From assembly GCA_009801015.1 (NCBI GenBank), contig VHZZ01000294.1, positions 160,403 through 222,860 of the forward strand: a stretch of DNA of 62,458 nucleotides, given 5' to 3'. Shown one piece after another: positions 21,946 to 30,840 of the stretch; the stretch's first letter is position 1; each line of letters opens with the position of its first letter. A program made the position numbers and the translations under genes. Origin of the DNA: Silene noctiflora (taxonomy: Eukaryota; Streptophyta; Magnoliopsida; Caryophyllales; Caryophyllaceae). Under the pieces are notes generated by a model. It saw only the letters and a list, made by a program, of their open reading frames with translations, was not told the DNA's origin and searched no databases.

Positions 21946-22357
21946 CTTGTACAAAGTTAATTGTAATTTTAAATCGATATTAATCAGTATCAAAACCGTC
22001 CTTGTGGTTCATTTAATTTACGAGTCTGCAATTTGCTTACATGTTTTCATTTTAACAAAAAATTGTCGATATTTTTTTTTATTTACCTCTGATTAAAATA
22101 TCTCTCACGCAGAATAAAAAAAGATAAATAAATGATTGAGACGGGAACACGTAAAAGCTCGAAACAAATTCCTAGTTGTAGTATGGTAATGTCAAGTTGT
22201 TTGTGACAATATCAATATGGAGCCATATAACAGAAATATGGTATATAATATAAAATATTAAATATTCAAGAACCATCATGTAGATAAAAAAAAAAAAAAA
22301 ACAATTCAAGAATAATATTTTAGTAATAAATTATTTTCAATTAATTAAATTTAACAC
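21946..22357. other. Spacer between the two PGIP genes
   Basis: AT-rich, with A and T runs. No gene or clear repeat seen. Confidence 0.6.
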
Positions 22358-22365
22358 TATAAATA
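22358..22365 (+). promoter_or_regulatory. TATA box of PGIP gene 2
   Basis: TATAAATA lies 61 bases before the ATG at 22419, a usual position. Confidence 0.55.
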
Positions 22366-22418
22366 TTTTGCACCTTGATTTGTTACATATCATATTCTTA
22401 ATAATACCAAAAAGAAAA

Positions 22419-23654
22419 ATGGAGCAAATAAACCATAAAAAAAATTCAAATCTTTTATTCATAATAATAATTATTATTATTATTTTTTGCTTTATTATTG
22501 GTACAGAACAATGCAATCCAAATGATAAAAATGTTCTTCTTCAAATCAAGAGCCAATTAGGCAACCCGTCCTCCCTCGATTCGTGGAATCCTAACACCGA
22601 TTGTTGCACTTGGTCGAATTTTGACTACGCCTTGGTTACGGTCAATTGCGACAACCAAGGGCGCGTCACAGAATTATCCATCCAATTTGGTGACGATATT
22701 TTTGCTAATTTCCCACCCGCTATAGGAAATTTATCGGATCTTCAAGTACTCGAGTTATCAATCACGCCTCACCTTACCGGACAAATCTCTGCCTCGGACA
22801 TTTGTAAGCTCACTAATTTACGGTCAATAACTCTTGACACGACCAACATGACCGGCCCAATACCGGATTGTATAGGCCAACTTACGAAGCTAAACTATAT
22901 CCAACTCTCGAGGATTGGACTAACCGGTCCAATTCCTCGGTCCTTGGTCCAACTCCCGAACCTCCAAGAAATTAACCTCATGTACAATAAACTAACCGGT
23001 CCAATTCCTGATTTTCCGACCCAAGGAAATAACATTTCCAGTATAAGTCTTAATAACAACAATTTATTCGGTCCAATCCCGGCATCTCTCGGTCTACTAT
23101 CCAATCTTACCTTGCTTAGTCTCCGGTCCAACCAACTTTACGGTCCATTACTCTCGTCATTTGGACAATTATCGACCCTACGTTGGCTCGATTTATCTTA
23201 CAATCGATTCTCTGGTTCGATTCCAGACAGTTTCGGGTCATTAACAGACACAATCTACCTCCAATTACAAGGTAATTTACTAACCGGCCTAGTCCCTAAG
23301 TCGCTAGGCCGGGTTAGTACAACATGGCTCGATTTATCAACCAATTACTTAATTGGGGACGCGTCTTTTTTATTTGGAAAAAATAAATTTTGGACCGAAA
23401 AAATTAATCTTAACAACAATCTAATTAATTTTAATATGTCCAAAATCGAGTTACCGGAACGTATTAGCATGCTTAACCTAAGCCATAATTATATTTACGG
23501 TACGTTGCCTACGGATTTAGGACGATTATGGTCAGTCGATGTGAGTTATAATCGATTATGTGGTTCGATTCCTAGTGATTGTGATAAATTTGGTGCTAAT
23601 TCTTTTGCTCATAATATGTGTCTTTGCGGTTCGCCTTTAGCGGCCTGCAAATAA
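22419..23654 (+). CDS. Polygalacturonase-inhibiting protein (PGIP), long form, copy 2
   Basis: Intronless, 411 aa. The ATG at 22419 is chosen because the frame upstream has no ATG and this one leads straight into a Lys/Asn-rich start and a very hydrophobic signal segment with eight Ile in a row. The mature part starts at CNPNDKNVLLQIKSQLGNP, with SW and CC in the N-cap, about twelve LRRs, and the C-cap RLCGSIPSDC and MCLCGSPLAACK. Layout and length match copy 1, so the extra LRRs predate the duplication. Sequence between the two has diverged strongly. Role as for copy 1: a secreted defence protein against fungal pectinases. Confidence 0.92.
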   Translation: MEQINHKKNSNLLFIIIIIIIIFCFIIGTEQCNPNDKNVLLQIKSQLGNPSSLDSWNPNTDCCTWSNFDYALVTVNCDNQGRVTELSIQFGDDIFANFPPAIGNLSDLQVLELSITPHLTGQISASDICKLTNLRSITLDTTNMTGPIPDCIGQLTKLNYIQLSRIGLTGPIPRSLVQLPNLQEINLMYNKLTGPIPDFPTQGNNISSISLNNNNLFGPIPASLGLLSNLTLLSLRSNQLYGPLLSSFGQLSTLRWLDLSYNRFSGSIPDSFGSLTDTIYLQLQGNLLTGLVPKSLGRVSTTWLDLSTNYLIGDASFLFGKNKFWTEKINLNNNLINFNMSKIELPERISMLNLSHNYIYGTLPTDLGRLWSVDVSYNRLCGSIPSDCDKFGANSFAHNMCLCGSPLAACK

Positions 23655-24071
23655 ACTCTGTCGTAATTATATAATCCCTCTTTTCCGATCATTTATTTAC
23701 ATTTGTAATTCAAATTACGATAGATTGAGGGAGTATGAACTTGTTTGGCACGTGTGTAATATTATATATGAAATAAATAATCGTGTTCTAGTAAAGTAAT
23801 TCCAATACATACAATATTATTACAATGTATCGATATGAGTTGTGATTTAATTTTAATTAATCCGTATTTTACGTGATATGTGTATAGCTTTGAATCGTAT
23901 CGCAACGAGTTTTTAGCTGTAGCTGTGAATTTCATTATTTTCAAGAATATAATTCAATGAAGGTTTGAAACAAAAACAGAGTGGCAAAGATTTGACAAAT
24001 TAATCTATATCGACTCTAAATTTGAGTTTTTTTATTGTATAAAATAAAGGTATGCAAATAATAAAAAAGAT

Positions 24072-24076
24072 GCGGG

Positions 24077-24119
<43 letters not shown>

Positions 24120-24144
24120 GCGTGTTCGATCCACGCTCACCGCA
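24072..24144 (+). tRNA. tRNA-Phe (GAA), copy 1
   Basis: A 73-base cloverleaf starting GCGGGGATAGCTCAGTTGG and ending CACGCTCACCGCA. Anticodon GAA is within CTGAAGA, and the T loop is TTCGATC. It matches the plant cytosolic tRNA-Phe that I recall. A T run follows (TTTTTT at about 24151), as a pol III stop. Confidence 0.97.
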
Positions 24145-24218
24145 TAATTTGTTTTTTGAGTATATATATAAATTTAAAATTCGAATATAAAAGTTATGAT
24201 GCACCATATAAACAAATA

Positions 24219-24223
24219 GCGGG

Positions 24224-24266
<43 letters not shown>

Positions 24267-24291
24267 GCGTGTTCGATCCACGCTCACCGCA
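24219..24291 (+). tRNA. tRNA-Phe (GAA), copy 2
   Basis: Identical to copy 1 over all 73 bases. It is preceded by ACAAATA, a CAA-type upstream motif of plant pol III genes, and followed by a T run. It lies 147 bases after copy 1. Confidence 0.97.
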
Positions 24292-24366
24292 AAATGTATT
24301 TTTTTTTAGCATAAATTTGAACTAAAAATATAATTTAAATAAAATGATGCACTAAATATACAAATA

Positions 24367-24371
24367 GCGGG

Positions 24372-24414
<43 letters not shown>

Positions 24415-24439
24415 GCGTGTTCGATCCACGCTCACCGCA
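24367..24439 (+). tRNA. tRNA-Phe (GAA), copy 3
   Basis: Identical to copies 1 and 2. The upstream flank (ATGATGCAC..ATA..CAAATA) is shared with copy 2, showing tandem duplication of a unit of about 148 bp. A long T run follows. Confidence 0.97.
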
Positions 24440-24685
24440 TATTTTTTTTAATGCTCCGGCATAATTTTTTCCATTTTTCTTTTTTTTTTTTTTCCCTTTC
24501 CTATTTTTATACTCAATTTATAGTCACAAAATACAATGAAATTATCATGGAAAACGTACAACAATCAATTACAACATAACACACACTATGTAACCACAAA
24601 TACTTGTGTAAAACCGTCTTACACAAGACTAACCGACATATAAGAGATTAGAATATCGAATGTGACATATATTCATAACGAATAA

Positions 24686-24710
24686 GGCCAGGCCAGGCCA
24701 GGCCAGGCCA
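24686..24710 (-). repeat. GGCCA x5 short tandem repeat
   Basis: Five GGCCA units lie just past the stop codon of the minus-strand small gene, so probably in its 3'UTR. Confidence 0.85.
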
Positions 24711-24728
24711 CATTGGCGCGACCGGTAA

Positions 24729-24902
24729 TCAAACATGGTTGTGATCGGTATGCTTGGCGTAAGAAGGAGGCGGAGCCGGAGGTCCGAAAACCTGAGACTG
24801 AGCTTCTTGTCGACCTCTTTTTCTTCCAAGTAAGTAACACCCAATTCCCATAAGTATACATAATAAAATCAATGGTAACGATATCACAACTACTAATCCC
24901 AT
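24729..24902 (-). CDS. Small single-pass membrane protein, 57 aa
   Basis: Minus strand, ATG at 24902, stop at 24729. It begins MGLVVVISLPLILL, giving one N-terminal membrane helix (about residues 3-25) ending in GCYLLG. A basic RKRGRQEAQ segment follows, then VFGPPAPPPSYA and a His-rich tail. This layout matches a family of short plant proteins of unknown function that I recall (MGLVxVISLP.., GRxxGRQ.., PxPPPG). Topology would be N-out or signal-anchor with a short cytosolic tail. A TATA box at 25007-25014 lies about 105 bases upstream. The region between them and the box is duplicated together with a MITE. Confidence 0.75.
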   Translation of the reverse strand: MGLVVVISLPLILLCILMGIGCYLLGRKRGRQEAQSQVFGPPAPPPSYAKHTDHNHV

Positions 24903-25014
24903 TTTTCGAGATTAATTTCCGAGAAATTAATTTCGGAGAAATTAAGAAAAAAGAGAAGATTGAAAAAATGTTGGAGGAGATATAGAAGGAATTGTGCAGG
25001 GAAGAGTTTATATA

Positions 25015-25115
25015 CTTCCTCCGATCCACATCAATGGTAACATGTACCCACATGGACCCACTTTTTGTGAGGAGAAAAGTGGGTCCATGTTACCATTGGT
25101 GTGGATCGGAGGGAG
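25015..25115. mobile_element. Stowaway MITE, family B (copy 2), 101 bp
   Basis: Foldback starting CTTCCTCCGATCCACA and ending GTGGATCGGAGGGAG, with TA on both sides. It has a 10-base internal duplication (ACATGTACCC/ACATGGACCC) absent from copy 3. The left TA is the end of a TATATAAA box on the minus strand. Confidence 0.85.
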
Positions 25116-25182
25116 TAAAAAGAGAAGATTGAAAAATGTTGGAGGAGATATAGAAGGAATTGTGCATGGAAGAGTTTATATA

Positions 25183-25273
25183 CTTCCTCCGTTCCACACC
25201 AATGGTAACATGGACCCACTTTTTGTGAGGAGAAAAGTGGGTCCATGTTACCATTGGTGTGGATCGGAGAGAG
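25183..25273. mobile_element. Stowaway MITE, family B (copy 3), 91 bp
   Basis: Same family as copies at 12117 and 25015, with TA flanks. It lies in the second promoter unit. Confidence 0.85.
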
Positions 25274-25422
25274 TAATTTGGAAAAAAGATGAACAAGAAT
25301 TGATACGTTTACTAAAGTACAAGGGTCTCACGTTTTATGGTGCTTTGGAAGTTGTGTTATGGTAACGGATACTTTAGTATGGGGGAGTGGGGACCTCGTG
25401 ATCAATGAGTGTCATGGAAGTC

Positions 25423-25880
25423 TTGACCTGGCGGAACTGACCTGATTCGAATGATTCGATTGGATGATAAGGCTGACCTGAAGAGACCCGAAGAGATCCG
25501 ATAGACCTGAAGAGACCCGACTTGAGTGACCTGAAATAGCGGGAATAGATCAGTTGAGAGAGCGTCAGACTGAAGATCTGAAGGTCGTGTGTTCGATCCA
25601 CGCTCACCGCATATGTTTTATCATTTTTTTGTGTGACTTTTTTATACTCCGGCATAAGTTTGTGACCCGAATGATTCGATTGGACGATAAGGCTGACCCG
25701 AGACCGGAAATGTATGACCCGAAGAGACCAGACTCGATGGTGACCCGACTTGAGTGACCCGAAATGAATTAAATAAGGCAAAATCATGACCCAAACAGCC
25801 CAGATCTACCCGACCCAAAACGACTAGATTGGAAGTGACCCGACCCGAACCTGACTCGAATAACCCATTTGCTAGGTCTA
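25423..25880. mobile_element. GACCCGA-rich element carrying a tRNA-Phe pseudogene
   Basis: Ends in GCTAGGTCTA and starts TTGACCTGG, similar to the hAT-like elements at 28868 and 38331, with GACCCGA/GACCTGA repeats between. A block with GAATGATTCGATTGGA..GATAAGGCTGACC occurs on both sides of the tRNA-like sequence (about 25458 and 25671). No exact 8-bp target duplication was found. Confidence 0.45.
25539..25611 (+). pseudogene. tRNA-Phe pseudogene, copy 4
   Basis: 73 bases with four changes from copies 1-3: G6 to A (acceptor mismatch), C11 to A (D stem), G19 to A (invariant D-loop G lost) and C50 to T (T stem G-U). Anticodon GAA is intact. Downstream CTCCGGCATAA is shared with the flank of copy 3, so it was copied with its flank. 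Probably not a working tRNA. Confidence 0.8.
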
Positions 25881-26162
25881 GATGGAACATAATCGAGAAA
25901 TGACGGTACTTCCTCAGTTCCGATTTTGATTGGGTTAAAGGGAGTAAATATTCGGATGTAAAATTTGGTGTACGACTAAAGGTATTGTAGCGTATCGATT
26001 TAAGAATTATTGTAGCCTAAAGAAACGATGGAATTCCCTCCGTCTCAACTCTTAATCATTTGTTTCGGTACAGTTCAAATATGAGCTAGATATAACCATA
26101 AGGTCGATAAAATTGTTTGTCCTAAGTTATACACGGTTGAATTCATTCAGATTGGTTAAGAA

Positions 26163-26330
26163 TAATTGACGAATGAATGAATACGGGTTCAAATCCCGCT
26201 CCACTAGTTGATTAGTTGGTGCCTCATGGTTGATTATTGAATGACAAAAAATTACCCATAGAAGGATGAATGGATACGGGTTCAAATCCCGCTCTGCTAG
26301 TTGTTCCCTTGTGTTTGATTATTGAATGAC
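26163..26330 (+). mobile_element. Duplicated SINE-like tRNA sequence
   Basis: ATACGGGTTCAAATCCCGCTC occurs twice (about 26183 and 26275) with a similar downstream GTTTGATTATTGAATGAC/GGTTGATTATTGAATGAC. The core has a perfect T-stem palindrome and B box, as in tRNA-derived SINEs. Confidence 0.5.
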
Positions 26331-26958
26331 GAGAAATTTCCAGCTAAATTATACTTAACTTTGCTGAAAAGTCGAAGAATTTTCTTCGCTGTCTGAAATA
26401 CCAGTAAGCACCATGCCACCATTACTGTTATCTTTGATTACAAGAAAGGAAAGAACATGCTAGAAAAGATCGATTAGCATATTATGGAAGAGATTCCGCA
26501 AGCTTATTTTAGCTGCATTCTGTTTCAAAGCCGATACTTCATACTTTACAGCTTCTCGGATTGTTAACAAACGCGTGAAAGAATCTGAAAGTGACAGAGA
26601 ATAATAGAATGTCTAAGATTAATATCATGAAGATCTGCCGGGTGATTTAGACAGGAACTGTAATAATCATTCACGATGTCTGCAAGAAAAGATTGCATTC
26701 TGTTATATACCCATGAATCGAAGGCAGTCAGGAGATAAGTCATCACCTGAATGTATCTATATCTGCCAGTTTGGTTCGACTAGGGCTGTCACGATTGCTC
26801 ATATAACTGCAGGGATAATGAGTCTTTACGAGACAGCCTCACACGTGAGACCGGCCCAAGTCTCTGTATATTCCTCATTTAGTTGGATGATCGATCTCAA
26901 ATGTAAGACCTCATATATGCGTTTGTAAACTGCAGAAAAAATTCCGATAGAAGCCAAG
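26331..26958. other. Downstream region of the PPR gene
   Basis: No gene is recognised. Part is likely to be the 3'UTR of the minus-strand PPR gene. Confidence 0.5.
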
Positions 26959-28713
26959 TTACCAGTAGTCCCCACACGAACATTTCCCATCCTCAAATCT
27001 GTGAAATCTATTATTATCTCTCACAATAATAATCCTTCCAGTGCACTTTGACATGAACTTGATTGCAGTATGACAATCGCCACAAACCCGCAAGTTTTTC
27101 ATAATCCGGATAGGCCTGTCAGGTGGAAAGCTGATAAGTGCAAACCCAATTGCCAGTCTCTCACTGTGGTGTTGAATGGCTTGCTTCTTAACATCATCAT
27201 CCACTTGTTGCAGCACATAACTAGTGTCGACAACATATCCAGCCGCCTCCATTTCCTCCATCAATTCCTCCAATTTCTGATATATTTCATTAGCCATAGG
27301 GTGCCGTCTATCCCCAGAAGCGAATGAGTGAACTTTGTTTCCTTCTTCCACCCAGCTTAACCCTGTTTCCTTCTTAATGCCGCTATTCCTAAGCATCATC
27401 CTAGCTTTGGCAGCATCTGCAAGTCTTCCAGCGGCCATATAAGCGTTAGTTAAGATCACAAAAAGGCCAGAACTAACATTTCCAAACTCGAAAACCCTGT
27501 CAGCAGCATATGCTGCTAATTCGGTGTTGCCATGTAACCGGCAGCCAGTCAAGAGAGCCCCCCAGATACACTCCGTTGGTGCTATTGGCATTTCCTTTAT
27601 GACCGTAAGGGCCTCTTCAAGTTTTCCAGCTCGGGCCAACAAATCGACTAAGCTGGCATAATGCTGGTGTCCGGGTTTAATCCCATACTTCTCTATCATG
27701 TTAAAGTAAGATTTTCCTTCCTCAACTAAACCGGCATGACTACAAGCGTAAAGCAACGATAAGAAGGTGATAAAGTTGGGTTTTGCCCCTTTATTTTCCA
27801 TTTGACGAAACAAATCCAGCACCTTTGATGTATGCGCGTGTTGAGCACACGCAATAAGCATTGAATTCCACATCCCTACATTTTTAGTTTTTATCTCATC
27901 AAACACGCGATAAGCACCTTCAATGACCCCACACTTCGAGTACAACGATATCAAACCACTCCCAACAAAACTCGACGAATCATAACTCTTCTTTAAGCAC
28001 AGCCCATGAACTTGCCTCCCCAATTCCAAAAGCGTCGAATTCCCACAAACATGAACCACACTCGAGAACGTAAAATCATTCACATCCACTCCTTTCTCCA
28101 ACGCACTCTTAAACAACAGAATCGCCTCCTCATTCTCACCTAATTGAGCATACCCAAAAATCATACCAGTCCAAGACACTACATTTCTTTGCGGCATTTC
28201 ATCAAACACCTTCCGTGCATCCCAAATCCCGCCACATTTCGCATACATATCAACCAACGAGCTCCCAACAAACAAATCCGACTCGTACCCAGTACGCAAC
28301 GCAACCCCATGAACCATCCTACCCACCTCAACCCTCCCAAGAAGCCCACACGCCTTCAAAACGCTCGGGTACGTATGATCATCCGGTCGAAAACCGTCAC
28401 CAATCATACGCCGAAAGAACTCAATAGCAATCAAAGGAAGCTCATTTTGGGCAAATGCAGCAATAACAGGGTTCCAAGTAGCGGCAAATTTGAATTGGGT
28501 CTCTTCAAAAATTTGGCGGGAAAATTGCGGAAGTTGTAATTTTGAATAAAAGTTGATTAAATGATGGGAAACAAGAGGGATTGATTGAAGACCCGATTTG
28601 AGGATATGGGCATGGAGTTGAAGGCCTTTCGGAAGAACCCGAAACCGGGTGAAGGAATGTAAAAGGTCGCAGATATGGTGAAAGTTGTTTCGATCAATGA
28701 GCGATTGAAGCAT
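26959..28713 (-). CDS. MEF1: Mitochondrial RNA editing factor 1-like PPR protein (PLS-DYW)
   Basis: Intronless, 584 aa. It has PLS-type PPR repeats (for example VVSWTGMIFGYAQLGENEEA and PNFITFLSLLYACSHAGLV), then E/E+ motifs (ESxWGALLT-type CIWGALLTGCRLHGN), then a complete DYW deaminase domain. The zinc-binding and catalytic residues are present: HSERLAIGF (His-x-Glu), CGDCHTAIKF (CxxC) and a C-terminal HRFEDGKCSCGDYW. Similarity over the whole length to what I recall of Arabidopsis At5g52630 (MEF1) is high, for example LIKGLQLH-like, NELPLIAIEF and HSERLAIGFALISFP. MEF1 edits C to U at sites in rps4, nad7 and nad2 transcripts. No clear targeting peptide can be seen. The start matches the family length. 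Confidence 0.92.
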   Translation of the reverse strand: MLQSLIDRNNFHHICDLLHSFTRFRVLPKGLQLHAHILKSGLQSIPLVSHHLINFYSKLQLPQFSRQIFEETQFKFAATWNPVIAAFAQNELPLIAIEFFRRMIGDGFRPDDHTYPSVLKACGLLGRVEVGRMVHGVALRTGYESDLFVGSSLVDMYAKCGGIWDARKVFDEMPQRNVVSWTGMIFGYAQLGENEEAILLFKSALEKGVDVNDFTFSSVVHVCGNSTLLELGRQVHGLCLKKSYDSSSFVGSGLISLYSKCGVIEGAYRVFDEIKTKNVGMWNSMLIACAQHAHTSKVLDLFRQMENKGAKPNFITFLSLLYACSHAGLVEEGKSYFNMIEKYGIKPGHQHYASLVDLLARAGKLEEALTVIKEMPIAPTECIWGALLTGCRLHGNTELAAYAADRVFEFGNVSSGLFVILTNAYMAAGRLADAAKARMMLRNSGIKKETGLSWVEEGNKVHSFASGDRRHPMANEIYQKLEELMEEMEAAGYVVDTSYVLQQVDDDVKKQAIQHHSERLAIGFALISFPPDRPIRIMKNLRVCGDCHTAIKFMSKCTGRIIIVRDNNRFHRFEDGKCSCGDYW

Positions 28714-28867
28714 TGCATTTGGGGAAGAAGATTGTTGTTCTTCAAATGATGTTTGAGTGTTTGTATTTGAGCCTTAGAGGTGATCAAATGCGAGTCGGGT
28801 TGGACATTCGGATATGGTCTGAGCTCACGTTAAGGCCCATTAATAAGCGGAGTAGCGGGTTTGAGAT

Positions 28868-29120
28868 TAGACCTGGTAAAATTGACCAGATCCGAATGAC
28901 CCAACCTGAATAACCTGACTCGATACCCGAACTAGACCCGAATTGACTTGATTTAGTATAACCCGACCCGAATGTTTAGTGTTGCAAACTGATTTATTAT
29001 CTATGAATAACTTGATAATAGCTGACTCGAAAATGACCTGAACCCGAAATGACCCAAAGCCAACCTGATTCAATACAACCCCGAAACGTCCCGACCCGAT
29101 TGACCCGTTTGCCATGTCTA
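28868..29120. mobile_element. hAT-like non-autonomous element (253 bp) with 8-bp TSD
   Basis: Starts TAGACCTGGTAAA and ends TTTGCCATGTCTA, with GACCCGA-rich interior. It is flanked by TTTGAGAT (28860-28867) and TTTGAGAC (29121-29128), a 7-of-8 target duplication. It lies about 155 bp upstream of the PPR start codon. Confidence 0.75.
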
Positions 29121-29128
29121 TTTGAGAC

Positions 29129-30840
29129 TCATTGGGAAATTGGACGTCGCAATTTTTAAAAAGCATTGTTTGTGCCTGTATATTCTGCGGGTAGGAGACT
29201 AGGAGTCCATGGACAAAAGGACCCGTGAACAACTTTAGTCTTTGGCGATAAATTCATAGGTATATTTGGGATAACTCTAACTCACCGCAAAATGTTGTCT
29301 TTTTACTCGAATTTTACATAAAAACATTTATGAAAAAATTGATAATCGAATATTTTTGTTGGTTGAGGTTTATGATAACTAGACTATAATTGCTCACGAG
29401 TCCAAGACGGACCGGAATGGACCAAGACCGACGTCTATACTGTTAAAATGTTAGGATGAAATATCAAGCAATTTTAAACAACACTTATAAATCAACTTTT
29501 TAAAACTAAAGTTAACAGTAATTCCAGTTTTGTGGGTCAGAACTACCTCGACCCGGAAACAATAGTGTCTGGACCAGAAAACCAGAGTCCAAAAAAAATT
29601 TGATGATAAGTCTGAAAGAAGTCGGAGAACGGACAACCCTATATCCAAAAGGAGACCAAGTCGGATAAAAGAGGACCAAAGTGAGTTGGATTGAAACTAT
29701 TAGGCCCGATTTTTCCTTTTTGCGTTTAAATTTGATCGATTCAGCTTAGAATAGTTCTTTTATCTGATCACTTTTTTTTTTTTTTTTTTTTTGACTTGAT
29801 GACCAGGCTGGAATGTGTATGCTCGCTCCCAAGCATTCCAGTTTTAAAAACCCTTTTTAGTTACGAGTTATGATTTACGTTTGTTTTATGTATGTGTGTT
29901 ATTACAGTTCCATCATCATCCTTCACTAATAATTTCTAACAATTGTATGAGTATTTACCAATATCTCGACCTAATGAATTAACTCATAATAAAACCCTAA
30001 TCCTCCTAAATTTAATATTACCCCTAGATGCCACCAAAAGTCTGAATCACACAAGCCAAAAAATACTCTCCCCGTCTCGATCAATAGTTATATGAAAATG
30101 GAAATAAATACTCCCTCCATTCAACTCCACACTACTACTATTCCATTTTCATCCATTCAACTCCACACTACCACTTTCCTTATTTGGCAAATTATATCCC
30201 CAATTTATCCTAATAAAAACTTAATATTTACAAAAAAATGTCATTCATACCCCCACACTAATCCACCATAAAACCCTACCTTTATATTTTTTTAATATTT
30301 TTAACCTCTCCATTCTCTTTCCCTATGTAATTTAATAGTTTTTTTTAATCCGTTTCTTAATACCCGTGCAAAAAGCATAAGTACCATGTGGAGTTGAATG
30401 GAGGGAGTAACTATTAACCGATATACCCAAAAAGATAGATAACTATTAACCGGAACATACAGAATATAACATAAAAATGCTCTACTGAAAAATCCAAATT
30501 AAACATTTATACACCGAATTAAGTTAACCTTAAATCTAACATTATCCCTTCAAACAATCACAAAAAAACAAAATATATAACATAAAATACTCTTCTCAAG
30601 ATCTAAATCAAACAATCTAATTGACCAAATCATGACAAACCCACTAATCCACAATATTCAATAAATTATTAAAAAGAAAAATTCAAAGTAAGACCCTACA
30701 ATTAAGGGTTTAAGACCTTTTAAACAACCATAGTTAAGCTAACCTAAACCAAACTACAACATCAAATCAAATCCAAATAAATAAGACAATTTTTTTTTTT
30801 TGTAAATTAATTAACTATAAATAATCACACACCCAACAAA
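29129..30840. other. Intergenic region with one Stowaway MITE
   Basis: No gene. A T run (29769-29792) and GGACCGG/AGACCGAC-rich sequence near 29400-29660 suggest decayed repeats. The MITE at 30111 is the only clean element. Confidence 0.5.
30111..30407. mobile_element. Stowaway-type MITE, 297 bp
   Basis: TIRs CTCCCTCCATTCAACTCCAC and GTGGAGTTGAATGGAGGGAG are perfect complements over 20 bases. They are flanked by TA at 30109-30110 and 30408-30409. CCATTCAACTCCACACTAC is repeated internally near the left end. Confidence 0.88.

Larger units (their letters stand above)
24949..25273 (-). repeat. Tandem duplication of promoter plus MITE (about 160 bp x 2)
   Basis: Unit 1 (24949-25115) and unit 2 (25117-25273) each hold AGAGAAGATTGAAAAA, TGTTGGAGGAGATATAGAAG, AGAGTTTATATACTTCC and a complete Stowaway MITE. 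Each therefore carries a minus-strand TATA box (TATATAAA at 25007-25014 and 25175-25182). Confidence 0.85.

Noticed and set aside
24016..24579. Open frames over the tRNA-Phe repeats (both strands), with GSNTRPSDLQ-like translations
   Set aside because: They are translations of the tRNA genes themselves, a well-known artefact.
24985..25365. Repeated frames with HFSPHKKWVHV and similar
   Set aside because: Translations of the Stowaway MITE copies.
25374..25890. Frames with repeated SLKSG/GQPYRPIESF
   Set aside because: Translations of GACCCGA-type repeats in a mobile element.
28144..28539. Plus-strand frame opposite the PPR gene
   Set aside because: Antisense shadow; composition is that of complemented PPR codons.
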